From Treponema sp. (GTDB lineage: Bacteria; Spirochaetota; Spirochaetia; Treponematales; Treponemataceae): DNA of 64,000 nt. Every line of letters begins with the position of its first letter. Position 1 is the first letter of the stretch. Below are positions 8,677-17,162 of this stretch, piece by piece. The stretch lies in NCBI GenBank assembly GCA_016288205.1, contig JAEEYO010000025.1, positions 1 to 64,000 on the forward strand, written 5' to 3'. Position numbers and translations under genes: made by a program. Under the pieces are notes generated by a model that saw nothing but the letters and a program-made list of their open reading frames with translations, ran no database searches and was not told where the DNA came from.

Positions 8677-8922
8677 ATGGACACAAATGATGAACTTTTC
8701 TTAAAGCTTAAGGATTTGATTTCAAGCCAGTTTGAGCTTGAGCCTGAGAAGGTAACTCCAGAGGCAACATTCCGCGGAGACTTGGGAGCAGACAGCTTGG
8801 ACACATACGAGCTTCTTTATGCCCTTGAGTCAGAGATCGGAGTAAAGATTCCTGAGGATGTAGTAAACAACTTCGTAAAGGTTGAGGATGTTTACAACTA
8901 CCTGAAGTCTCAGGGAAAATAA
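8677..8922 (+). CDS. acpP: Acyl carrier protein
   Basis: An 81-residue acidic carrier of growing acyl chains. Ser40 within GADSLDTYEL is the 4'-phosphopantetheine attachment site. AGGAG stands six bases before the ATG. It is followed by a terminator and then rnc, an order (rpmF, acpP, rnc) I remember from T. pallidum. Confidence 0.97.
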   Translation: MDTNDELFLKLKDLISSQFELEPEKVTPEATFRGDLGADSLDTYELLYALESEIGVKIPEDVVNNFVKVEDVYNYLKSQGK

Positions 8923-8983
8923 GGGTTTTGTTCCCGGGTGTCCATTGCTTTCGCGCTAGATTAATCCGGGACGCTCTGTTTGT

Positions 8984-9022
8984 CTTGAAAAGCACGGTAT
9001 TTTTTGCTGTGCTTTTTTTTAT
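8984..9022 (+). terminator. Rho-independent terminator after acpP
   Basis: AAAAGCAC pairs with GTGCTTTT across a T-rich loop, and eight T follow. The rnc ATG is only about 15 bases beyond the T run, so rnc transcripts must either read through this hairpin or start elsewhere; I see no good promoter in between. Confidence 0.7.
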
Positions 9023-9036
9023 TTTTGGATTTTACC

Positions 9037-9804
9037 ATGAATAACAGCGATACAAAAATCAGCTCAGTGCCCAGCAAATCTTTGAAAGTTGCGCCGGAAA
9101 GAAAAAAGGAGCTTCTTGAATTTTGTTCCAATCTTGGCATAAACTTTAAAAATCTAAATCTTTTGGATCTTGCCTTCCATCACCGGTCATTTTCAAACGA
9201 AAGCACAGAATTCTTCCATTATAATAACGAAAGACTTGAGTTTTTGGGTGATTCCGTCCTTGGGCTTGTTACCGCGGATTTTCTCTACAACGACATGGCC
9301 GGAAATCCTGAGGGAGATTTGGCGAAGATAAAGTCGAACGTCGTAAGCGAAAAGTCCCTTGCTCCGATCGCGCTTAACAAAATGCACATTGACCGCTACC
9401 TTGTTTTGGGAAAGGGCGAGGAACTTACCGGCGGACGGCAAAAGGCCGCGATTCTTGCTGATGCTGTGGAGGCCGTAATTGGGGCTCTTTACCTTGACTC
9501 GGGATATGATGAGGCGAGAAAACTTGTCCTTGAGCTGATTGTGCCGGAAATCAGGAAAGTGCAGCAGGATAAGGGAAACCGCGATCACAAGAGTCTGCTT
9601 CAGGAATACTATCAGAAAAAAAGCAAGGAATGTCCGGTTTACGAGCTGGTAAAAAAATCCGGGCCTGACCACGACAGAACTTTTTGGGTCACTGTGCATC
9701 TTGGAAACGAATCTTACGGACCGGAATCAGGAAAGAGCAAAAAATCAGCCGAGCAGAACGCCGCGAGAAAGGCCTGTGTCGCCCTGGGAGTGGAAAGGGA
9801 CTGA
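9037..9804 (+). CDS. rnc: Ribonuclease III
   Basis: Double-strand-specific endoribonuclease for rRNA and mRNA processing. The catalytic signature NERLEFLGDSVLG is at 64-76, with the acidic residues for metal binding intact; a second acidic site (LADAVEAVIGALYLDSGY) follows at about 145-162, and a double-stranded RNA-binding domain fills the C terminus (SLLQEYYQK to AARKAC). I use ATG 9037 (255 residues); the 11 extra residues of the longer reading would be encoded by the terminator hairpin. The ribosome-binding site is weak, which may matter because RNase III levels are often limited. Confidence 0.95.
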   Translation: MNNSDTKISSVPSKSLKVAPERKKELLEFCSNLGINFKNLNLLDLAFHHRSFSNESTEFFHYNNERLEFLGDSVLGLVTADFLYNDMAGNPEGDLAKIKSNVVSEKSLAPIALNKMHIDRYLVLGKGEELTGGRQKAAILADAVEAVIGALYLDSGYDEARKLVLELIVPEIRKVQQDKGNRDHKSLLQEYYQKKSKECPVYELVKKSGPDHDRTFWVTVHLGNESYGPESGKSKKSAEQNAARKACVALGVERD

Positions 9805-9848
9805 TTTTGCCCTTGAAGTAAATTCCTTTTTGCGGTAAAGTAAAGCGT

Positions 9849-10775
9849 ATGAATATGGAAGCTTTTGTGCTTGGTTGCGGTGGAATGATGCCGCTTCCTT
9901 ACAGGCACTGTACATCTGTGCTGCTGAGACGTGACGGAGACCTTTTTCTTTTTGACGGCGGGGAGGGTACCCAGGTTTCGCTCAGACGGCTGAATCTTAA
10001 ATGGAAAAAAATAAACGCAATTTTTGTTTCCCACACACATGCAGACCACGTGACCGGACTTCCCGGAATCCTCATGCTTTCTTCTCAGGTGGAGCGTTCA
10101 GAGCCACTTTACATTTACGGACCTCCGAAAATCAAGGAATACATAGAGACCAGCCGGCGTGTGCTTGACATGTACATCAACTATCCGATTGAAGTGCATG
10201 AGATTGAGGCTCCCTGTGTGGTTTACGGCGGTGACGGATTTTACGTGCGCGCATTTCCCCTTGAGCACACCAAGACCTGCGTGGGATATACGCTTGAGGA
10301 GCTTGACAGACCGGGTGTGTTTAATCCTGAGGAAGCCGAGAGACTTCATGTTCCGCGGGGGCCTCTTTGGGGCAAACTGCAGAAGGGTGAGAAAGTCCTG
10401 AATACGGACGGCGTTGAGGTGAGTCCTGAGCAGGTTGTCGGCAAGGCAAGGCAGGGACGCAAATTCAGCTATGTTACCGACACGCTTTATCTTCCGAGCA
10501 TTGCGAACGAGGTGCGTGGCTCCGACCTCCTGATTTGCGAGGGCATGTTTGCTGATGACTGCGAGGATCAGGCCAGGGCAAAAAAACACATGACCGCAAG
10601 GCAATCCGCGACCATAGCGAGAGACGCGGACGTAAAAAGGCTGGGACTGATTCACTACAGCCCGAGGTACACCGACAGGGATTTGGAGCTGCTTCTCTCC
10701 CAGGCAAAAGAAGTGTTCCCGCGTGCCGAACTTACCAAGGACAGAAAAAAATTCGAGATACCGTATGTTGACTGA
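9849..10775 (+). CDS. rnz: Ribonuclease Z (tRNA 3'-end endonuclease)
   Basis: Metallo-beta-lactamase-fold nuclease that trims tRNA precursors at the discriminator base. The zinc motif SHTHADHVTGLPG starts at residue 61, PLEHTKTCVGY is the family loop, and the late HYSPRYTDRD gives the last His ligand. The 308-residue length is typical. tRNAs in this window lack an encoded CCA, the situation in which RNase Z followed by CCA addition is needed. The 3' end overlaps the following ABC gene by 11 bases. A second in-frame ATG at 9855 is a possible alternative start. Confidence 0.94.
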   Translation: MNMEAFVLGCGGMMPLPYRHCTSVLLRRDGDLFLFDGGEGTQVSLRRLNLKWKKINAIFVSHTHADHVTGLPGILMLSSQVERSEPLYIYGPPKIKEYIETSRRVLDMYINYPIEVHEIEAPCVVYGGDGFYVRAFPLEHTKTCVGYTLEELDRPGVFNPEEAERLHVPRGPLWGKLQKGEKVLNTDGVEVSPEQVVGKARQGRKFSYVTDTLYLPSIANEVRGSDLLICEGMFADDCEDQARAKKHMTARQSATIARDADVKRLGLIHYSPRYTDRDLELLLSQAKEVFPRAELTKDRKKFEIPYVD

Positions 10776-11511
10776 TATTTCAAAAGGAATAAAAGTAGAG
10801 CATTTCACAAAGATTTATGGAAAGGGCAGCTCAATCTGCGAGGCATGTTCCGACGTGGATTTTGTCGCCCTGCCCGGAAAAGTTACCGGAATCCTTGGAC
10901 CGAACGGAGCGGGGAAGTCAACTCTACTAAAGGCAATCTGCGGAATCCATTACGGAACGTCGGGAAGCGTGGAAGTCTGCGGTCTTGGCGATATGATGGA
11001 AATCCGCCGAATGACAGGCTATGTTCCGGAGAGTCCCAGGCTTGAAAAATGGATGACGGTGAGGGAGGCTGTGTTTCAGGAGGCTAAACTTCACTGTGCG
11101 TCGGACGAGAGGGAGATCGCTTCCCTTGTGGACAATGCCCTGAAGATTGCGGAGCTTCATGATGTTGCGGACAAAAAAATCAGTACGCTTTCAAAAGGAT
11201 ATGTGCAGAGAACCAGCCTTGCGCACGCCCTGGGATTTAATCCTGCCGTCCTTGTGATGGATGAGTATTCCGGTGGACTTGATCCCGCCCAGATTGTGAA
11301 AATCAGAAAGGCCATAAAAAAACTTGCGGAAAGGAAAACCGTCGTTCTTTCGACCCACCACATTGAGGATGCCGTGTCCATCTGCGACTCCATTTACATA
11401 ATGAGCCGTGGAAAGATTGCCGCGCATGGATCGGTGGATGAAATCCTTGCGATGACGAAGAAAAAGACTCTTGAGCAGGCGTTCCTGTTCCTTACCGAGG
11501 GGGAAGACTGA
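10765..11511 (+). CDS. ABC transporter ATP-binding protein (GldA-like)
   Basis: Cytoplasmic ATPase subunit of 248 residues. Walker A is GPNGAGKST (45-53), the ABC signature LSKGYVQRTSLA begins at 142, and Walker B VLVMDEYSGGLDP begins at 162; STHHIEDA supplies the switch His. It is of the ABC-2/GldA/NatA kind. The start overlaps the rnz stop by 11 bases and the stop overlaps the next gene by one base (TGATG), so it is surely co-translated with the fused permease. The substrate is unknown; gliding motility is only a family association and is not implied here. Confidence 0.9.
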   Translation: MLTDISKGIKVEHFTKIYGKGSSICEACSDVDFVALPGKVTGILGPNGAGKSTLLKAICGIHYGTSGSVEVCGLGDMMEIRRMTGYVPESPRLEKWMTVREAVFQEAKLHCASDEREIASLVDNALKIAELHDVADKKISTLSKGYVQRTSLAHALGFNPAVLVMDEYSGGLDPAQIVKIRKAIKKLAERKTVVLSTHHIEDAVSICDSIYIMSRGKIAAHGSVDEILAMTKKKTLEQAFLFLTEGED

Positions 11512-13751
11512 TGGGAAAGCTTTACAAAAAATATCTTTTCAAGCTGATTGCAAATCCCTTCGCTTATTTGGCGTGCTTCATTTTTTCCGTACTCGCCATG
11601 TTGCAGTTTTTAGTCATGCAGCATTTTTTCAGCGACGCGGGCTCAACGGACCTGCACAGATTTTTTACAGGCATTCCGTACATCTCAATCCTGATTATCC
11701 CAGCGTTGGGTTCCATGCTTGCTTTTTCCGATGACGAGCTCTCTCTACCTTTCAGCGCGTTCTCCGTGTCCTTCGCAAAGATTTTGTCGCTTCTTTCTGT
11801 GCTCGCTTTCTCCCTCGCGCTTACGTTTCTGCTTCCCGTGGCGGTCTCGTCTTTCGGTGACGTGGACATCCCTCCGCTCATCTGTTCCTATTTTTCCATG
11901 CTTCTTTTTTTGGCGGCATCTTCCGCACTGACTGTATTCCTATATACGTGCATTGAAAATCCGGGAGCTGCATTTGTGCTTACGTCCCTTGTTCTTGCGG
12001 CGACAAACAGCATCCACCTGCTCGGCTCCTATGTTCCGCTCTCATCCGCACTCGCATCCCTTTGCAAATGGCTCTCATTCGCCTGGCATTTTGACGCTGC
12101 CGGAAAGGGAATCCTTGACACAAGGGACCTGATTTTCTACATCTCATCCGCAGTCATTCTGGGACTTGCCGCCGCATGGATGATTGAAAAAAAACGCGGG
12201 TACGGATCGTCCTTCGGTAAAAAGATTGCAGCCCTTGTTTTCTGCGCTTTCATTTTGCTTTCCCTTGACTCGTCCAGAATCTACGGAAGGCTTGACTTAA
12301 GCTCTGGAAAAAAATTCACCGTGAGTCCTTTCAGCCGTCAGCTGCTTTCCGAAGTTGAGGACTCCATGACGATTACCTATTACAGGAGCGCGGAACTGAA
12401 AAATTTTTATCCCCAGGTGAGGGATGTTTCGGAATATCTTCAGGACTACGCTTCCTATTCAAAAAACGTGAGTTTCAAGGTCGTGGATCCTGCAAAAGAG
12501 AATGCGGAAAAGCGGCTTGAGAATTTTGGAATCAGCTCCCAGGCAATCCGCTCCACCGGAAAAAACACTGAGGCTTACACAAAGGTCTATTCCGCTGTGG
12601 TCGTGAATTACCACGGAAAAAATGAGATTATACCATTTATCCTTTCGGTCAACACGCTTGAGTACGATCTTGCGGGAAGGATCCAGTCACTTGTTCGCGG
12701 TAAGGACAGAATCGTGCAGGTCGTCGTGGGCAACGGTCTTAAACTGGACGAGGATTATGCCTATGTAAAACCGTGGCTTGAGGCTCATGGATTTACCGTG
12801 GTGCAGACCAATCTTCCGTCGGAAATTGCGGAGGGAAAAAACAATGTGTTTACGCTCTATCCTTCGCTTCCGCTTGTCGTGTTCGGGACGGCACTTTTCA
12901 CCCAGGAGGATGCCCAGGCACTTTTGACCTACATACAGGGCGGTGGAAAAGTTTTCCTTGCGATGGCCCCTTACAATATTGACGTGAAAAAAACATGGTC
13001 GGTAATTGACGTGGTGGATTATGTTCGCTATGAAATCCAATCGTTGGGTTTATATTTCAGGGAGTCGATTACGGCCGATGAGAACTGTTTCAGGATGAGC
13101 CTTTATTCGGAGCAGAACGGAGCTGGCGGGGCAAAGTCCGAGTTCGTGGACTACAGCTTGTGGCCGGAGCTTCCTGAGCAAAAAAATGCCCCCGACGGAA
13201 TGGTGATTCACTGGCCATGTGCGATAGACATTGAGACAGAGTTTTCCGAGAATCCTGATTTTATCCCGGAGCAGCATCTGGTGACATCAAAAAAAGCCTG
13301 GCAGTACAAAAAGACCGACGGAAAATATGAGACGAATCCCTTTGCGACTCCCCTTAAAGCCGAGGACGGAGATGAAAGCGGACAGTTTTGCGTGAGTGCC
13401 CTGCTCAGAAAAAAGGGGGATGAAAATCCTTCTGCAATAGTTTTCGGCGACCAATATGCGTTTGCAAGCGGTATGATCGGATATTCATCATCACAGTCTT
13501 CGGTGGACACGAGGAGCCTTGAGTTTTTGAGCGACAGTATGCTTTCGTTGAACGGAGAGCAAAAGGTTCTGGATTTGAAAAACGGCAGGCAGCGGAATTC
13601 GGGACTTTATAAAAAGAGCCTTGATGAAATCTACTCAAGCCGCCATGGTGTTTTTGCCCTGCTTGTGATTGTACCGGCTTTGATTCTTTTTTCCATTGCG
13701 TTGATTGTTCATCTGAGACGCAGAAAGTTCAACCAATCCGGCAGAAAGTGA
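11511..13751 (+). CDS. ABC permease fused to GldG-like periplasmic domain
   Basis: A 746-residue membrane protein. Residues 1 to about 225 hold about six hydrophobic helices like an ABC-2/GldF permease. Another helix (about 235-252) leads into a long extracytoplasmic domain starting RLDLSSGKKFTVSPFSRQLL, the layout of GldG-type proteins, which precedes a C-terminal helix (about 713-735) and a basic tail LRRRKF. Thus GldF and GldG appear joined in one chain. The following gene encodes a DUF4340-like protein, a frequent partner of such systems. Together with the ATPase this looks like a complete envelope ABC complex of unknown cargo. Confidence 0.82.
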   Translation: MGKLYKKYLFKLIANPFAYLACFIFSVLAMLQFLVMQHFFSDAGSTDLHRFFTGIPYISILIIPALGSMLAFSDDELSLPFSAFSVSFAKILSLLSVLAFSLALTFLLPVAVSSFGDVDIPPLICSYFSMLLFLAASSALTVFLYTCIENPGAAFVLTSLVLAATNSIHLLGSYVPLSSALASLCKWLSFAWHFDAAGKGILDTRDLIFYISSAVILGLAAAWMIEKKRGYGSSFGKKIAALVFCAFILLSLDSSRIYGRLDLSSGKKFTVSPFSRQLLSEVEDSMTITYYRSAELKNFYPQVRDVSEYLQDYASYSKNVSFKVVDPAKENAEKRLENFGISSQAIRSTGKNTEAYTKVYSAVVVNYHGKNEIIPFILSVNTLEYDLAGRIQSLVRGKDRIVQVVVGNGLKLDEDYAYVKPWLEAHGFTVVQTNLPSEIAEGKNNVFTLYPSLPLVVFGTALFTQEDAQALLTYIQGGGKVFLAMAPYNIDVKKTWSVIDVVDYVRYEIQSLGLYFRESITADENCFRMSLYSEQNGAGGAKSEFVDYSLWPELPEQKNAPDGMVIHWPCAIDIETEFSENPDFIPEQHLVTSKKAWQYKKTDGKYETNPFATPLKAEDGDESGQFCVSALLRKKGDENPSAIVFGDQYAFASGMIGYSSSQSSVDTRSLEFLSDSMLSLNGEQKVLDLKNGRQRNSGLYKKSLDEIYSSRHGVFALLVIVPALILFSIALIVHLRRRKFNQSGRK

Positions 13752-13761
13752 GGTGGTGGAA

Positions 13762-14607
13762 ATGAATAAAAAACGTTGGCTTATTGCCATGCTTTCGGTA
13801 AATGCCTTGCTCCTCTTGATTTTCATCCTGTCGTTTTTGTCCGCCGGAAATGTGGAAAAGAAAAAATCAGTGCAGACGGCTCTTTTGAATCTGAACAAAA
13901 TCCCTGACATAAGGAGCATAGAATTCTCCGGGGACGGGCAGAGCGTGATTCTTGAGAAAAGAGGAAACGTGTGGATCGGAAGCGATTCTGCGAGTGGAAG
14001 CTTGTGGCCTGCCGATTTACAGACCGTCGCAAATTTCATTGAAAAATTCGCGGATGTCATAACGGTTTACGAGCGAGCGTCATCAGAGGAGGATTGGAAA
14101 AAATTCCTGCTTGATGAAAAAAATGCCTTTCAAGTGTGCATTAAAAATCAGGACGGGGAGGCAATCTCAAATCTCTTTTTCGGGATGACGGATTCGCTCT
14201 CACAAAGAATATATTTTAGGGCGGGGAGTGGAAAATCAGTCTATGAGACACAGGCTGCAATGTCGTCTTTTTTGAATGCGTCGGCTGCTTTTTGGTGCGA
14301 CCCCTTTGTTTATCCCCAGGCGATTACCGGGTATGAGAGAACCAAGGAGGAATCACTTTTGAGACACGGACAGCTCGTTGAATTTGACTCATCCGGTTTG
14401 GAGCCTTACTGGACTTTTGTGAAACGTCTTGAAAACGGAAGCTCGTGCTCGTTCAATGTATATAAAAATGAAGAGGATTATACCGTCATTCCAAAGCTCA
14501 TTCCCGGTCCCGCGTTTTCTGATGAGGATGTAACCGCATTGAGGGAAATAAACTACAAGTACAACATGAGCCAATGGACTTTCGAGCGATTTCTGGAGGA
14601 AAGATAA
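13762..14607 (+). CDS. DUF4340-like membrane-anchored protein
   Basis: A 281-residue protein with one N-terminal membrane anchor (about residues 6-26) and the rest outside. The segment IRSIEFSGDGQSVILEKRGNVW is the kind of beta-rich start seen in DUF4340 proteins, which commonly neighbour GldA/GldFG-like ABC genes. I use ATG 13762 with AGGTGG five bases upstream; GTG 13753 is in frame but unlikely. It begins 10 bases after the permease stop. The role is unknown, presumably in the same envelope complex. Confidence 0.75.
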   Translation: MNKKRWLIAMLSVNALLLLIFILSFLSAGNVEKKKSVQTALLNLNKIPDIRSIEFSGDGQSVILEKRGNVWIGSDSASGSLWPADLQTVANFIEKFADVITVYERASSEEDWKKFLLDEKNAFQVCIKNQDGEAISNLFFGMTDSLSQRIYFRAGSGKSVYETQAAMSSFLNASAAFWCDPFVYPQAITGYERTKEESLLRHGQLVEFDSSGLEPYWTFVKRLENGSSCSFNVYKNEEDYTVIPKLIPGPAFSDEDVTALREINYKYNMSQWTFERFLEER

Positions 14608-14608
14608 T

Positions 14609-16015
14609 ATGGAATACAAGAGGAGTGCCGCAGATGATTTTCGTGAGTGGGCCGACAGATTTTTAAATTTTGAAAAGACACCGGAGAAGAATATCTTTTG
14701 GCTTGACACGATGAATTTTCTTTGCGAAAGGCTGGGGCATCCTGAAAGAAAATGCCGATCATTCCATGTGGCTGGCTCCAAGGGCAAGGGTTCCATTTCC
14801 ATTATGATTGCGAAAATCCTTGAGGAGGCCGGATTCAAGACCGGAGTTTACAGTTCCCCGCACATCTCCGATTTCCGCGAGAGAGTCGCTACGTCACGAG
14901 GATTTTTTGATGACGACATTTATTCAAGGGCATCGGAAAACGTGATTCGGACCGTGCAGGATTCTTTGGATGATTTACCAGCGAAAAGACCCGTCACTTG
15001 GTTTGAGCTTGTCACATTGTTCGCCATGGAATGTTTCAAAACCGCAGGATGTGACTGGTCGGTCTATGAGGTGGGACTTGGCGGACGGCTGGACTCCACA
15101 AATGTTATTTTGCCAGAATGTTCTTGCATCAGTACGATTGAGCTTGAGCACACAGAGTTTCTTGGCGATACTTTAGAAAAGATTGCTTTTGAAAAGGGCG
15201 GGATAATAAAAACCGGGGTTCCAGTGGTTGTCGCTCCACAGTCAGCGGATTCCGTAAAAGATGTGTTTAGGAAAATCGCTCTTGAAAAGGGAGCTGAGTT
15301 GATTTTTGCCGATGAAGCCGTGAAAGTTTCTGAGCTTGTGTACAAAAACAGAATGAGCTCAGTCTACAAAACAAAACTTGATGACAAAGATTCTAGCTCC
15401 GGGATGGAAATCTGCCTTGAGTCTGATTATTTTTCACGCCCAATAAGAACAAAACTTCGGATGCCTGGTGACTTTCAGGCTTGGAATGCGGCTCTTGCAT
15501 CTCTTGCGGTTAAGAAGGTTTATCCCGAGCTGGATGAAAAAATCATTGAGGCGGGGCTTTCCAAGGCATCTCTTCCGGGCAGGTTTGAGGTGATTGAATC
15601 CCCGAAAGAATTTCCGGGACTTCCGTTTGTGGTTTTGGACGGTGCTCATACGGAAAGGAGCGTAAAATTCACGCTTTCGACGTTCTCAAAACTTTTTGGT
15701 GATAAAATACCGGCTCATTTACTTTTTGCATGTGCCGCAGACAAAGATGCAGTGCATATCGCAAGATGTTTTTCAGGTCGATTCAGCCGCATAACGCTAA
15801 CCAAACCGGGAAATACAAAGGCTTCTAATCTCCCGGGACTTGCAGACGCATTTGATAGCGCCGGAGAGAAATTCACAATGAACGAAAACTATGCAGAGGC
15901 TATTGAGGACGCTTTTTCATCCGCCGCACGCGAGGGAGTTCCGCTTCTCATAACAGGCTCCTTCTATCTTCTTGCCGAGGTAAAAGATTTGCTTTCACGA
16001 AAAAACGTGGTATGA
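14609..16015 (+). CDS. folC: Folylpolyglutamate synthase / dihydrofolate synthase
   Basis: ATP-dependent ligase adding glutamate to dihydropteroate or folates, Mur-ligase family. The P-loop GSKGKGS is at 56-62, followed by SSPHISDFRERV, and VVLDGAHTERS marks the ligase C-terminal domain. Length 468 is slightly over the usual 430. GGAGG lies nine bases upstream, and the gene begins two bases after the DUF4340-like stop, although the functions seem unrelated. Whether it has both synthase activities is not decidable here. Confidence 0.93.
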   Translation: MEYKRSAADDFREWADRFLNFEKTPEKNIFWLDTMNFLCERLGHPERKCRSFHVAGSKGKGSISIMIAKILEEAGFKTGVYSSPHISDFRERVATSRGFFDDDIYSRASENVIRTVQDSLDDLPAKRPVTWFELVTLFAMECFKTAGCDWSVYEVGLGGRLDSTNVILPECSCISTIELEHTEFLGDTLEKIAFEKGGIIKTGVPVVVAPQSADSVKDVFRKIALEKGAELIFADEAVKVSELVYKNRMSSVYKTKLDDKDSSSGMEICLESDYFSRPIRTKLRMPGDFQAWNAALASLAVKKVYPELDEKIIEAGLSKASLPGRFEVIESPKEFPGLPFVVLDGAHTERSVKFTLSTFSKLFGDKIPAHLLFACAADKDAVHIARCFSGRFSRITLTKPGNTKASNLPGLADAFDSAGEKFTMNENYAEAIEDAFSSAAREGVPLLITGSFYLLAEVKDLLSRKNVV

Positions 16016-16060
16016 TTTTGCGGAAAACGATTCAGCAATCTGCTTTGCACGCTCGTCGCA
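16013..16060 (-). pseudogene. Remnant of the 3' end of an Rpn-family gene
   Basis: On the minus strand this stretch reads DERAKQIAESFSAK, closely like the intact Rpn protein's end (ERVKQIAQSLSVKA) at 16213-16251; at DNA level about 27 of 34 aligned bases agree. No more of the gene is recognisable upstream. It abuts or slightly overlaps the folC stop. It looks like the tail of a second, deleted copy, with the intact gene standing about 200 bases away in the same orientation. Confidence 0.6.
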
Positions 16061-16139
16061 AGCTAAGCTTGCTCTTCAAGTTTTTGTTTGGTCGCAAAGC
16101 TCCCATTTTCCACTTTGTGGAAAAACACAAAAACTTGCG
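16058..16139. repeat. Cluster of inverted repeats between Rpn remnant and intact Rpn gene
   Basis: A 15-base palindrome GCAAGCTAAGCTTGC lies at 16058-16072. CAAGTTTTTGT (about 16077-16087) is matched by ACAAAAACTTG (about 16126-16136), and GGTCGCAA (about 16089) by TTGCGACC. Between them TTTTCCACTTTGTGGAAAA is a further hairpin. The whole is not explained by the flanking genes; a terminator or a small mobile repeat are both possible. Confidence 0.6.
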
Positions 16140-16209
16140 ACCAGAGCCAATTTTAATCCATTTTATCTCAACGGATCTCTCCTCGTTATTCCATGCCCAC
16201 CATGAATCT

Positions 16210-17046
16210 TTATGCTTTTACGGAAAGAGACTGAGCAATCTGTTTCACACGCTCCAAGGGGAGTCCGATGCATCTTGCGACCTTTTCTGGTGAGTCGCCT
16301 TCCCGAAGGAAGTTCTCCGCATCCTCCAGGGCTTTTTCTTCCACGCCACGCTCTTTTCCCTCCTCAAACGAGATGTCCTTTTCCTCATCTATTGTCTGCT
16401 GCCAGGTCATATATTGTTTCCTCCATTCCATGTTTTTCCGGGCGAAGAATACTTTTTCTTCTATGGATTTCGTGAAATCGCTGTCGGCATTCTGGTTCAC
16501 TAGAAACTTGAAAAAGGCTTTCTCCTCGTCATTTTCCATTTTATCATATTTGGACGAGTTGAAAAAGAGCTTGTAGGCTCCGTCGTTTAATTTTATTTCT
16601 TTTCCATCTTTCAGGCACTTGTTCTCGAAGGAATATAGCGGAAGGTTCTCGTTGAACGGGTCGTCCAAACACAGAAAGATTACATAAGAATCCTTGAGCC
16701 TACTGTAATTCTCACCACGAGAAAGGTTGTCCATGTCAATTATGCTTTGGTAATACCGCGCCCTTTTAGGTAGATTTGCTTTTAGCGTTGTCTGGATCTC
16801 CAAGTCAAAGATTCTGTTTTCATCCTTGGTGTAGACGTCGAACCTCACGCTTTTGGCATCGGGGGCTTCCTGCAGCGTATGTTCAGAATGTGGCATTTCA
16901 AGTTTCTCAATCTTGATGTGTAACAAGATTTCCAGCAGGCGACGACAGATCTCAGGCTCGCTTTCCATGATTTTGCAGAACATGAAGTTGTTCGCAAATG
17001 TAAGCTCTTCCCATGCGGGGGACTTTTTGACTTCTTTTCTTGTCAT
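16210..17046 (-). CDS. Rpn family recombination-promoting nuclease / PD-(D/E)XK putative transposase
   Basis: A 278-residue protein of the Rpn/PDDEXK_2 kind. The nuclease core is visible: RFDVYTKDENRIFDLEIQTT, giving Asp70 and the D-x-E-x-Q triad at 81-85, then RARYYQSIID and a hydrophobic strand (YVIFLCLDD). The C-terminal part is charged and helical with ERGVEEKALEDAENFL and ends in a short helical motif (VKQIAQSL). Rpn proteins of E. coli are DNA endonucleases that stimulate RecA-independent recombination. Such genes are often multicopy in Treponema-like genomes. GAGGAAAA stands upstream of the ATG. Confidence 0.9.
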   Translation of the reverse strand: MTRKEVKKSPAWEELTFANNFMFCKIMESEPEICRRLLEILLHIKIEKLEMPHSEHTLQEAPDAKSVRFDVYTKDENRIFDLEIQTTLKANLPKRARYYQSIIDMDNLSRGENYSRLKDSYVIFLCLDDPFNENLPLYSFENKCLKDGKEIKLNDGAYKLFFNSSKYDKMENDEEKAFFKFLVNQNADSDFTKSIEEKVFFARKNMEWRKQYMTWQQTIDEEKDISFEEGKERGVEEKALEDAENFLREGDSPEKVARCIGLPLERVKQIAQSLSVKA

Positions 17047-17162
17047 TTAGTTTTTCCTCTATATTATAATAGGACACGGATCTTCGCCACGGTAAACAAA
17101 ATGACAAATTTTTTTTAAATTTTCTAAACCAAACTAAGGTTGATGTGAAAAAAATCTAAGGT

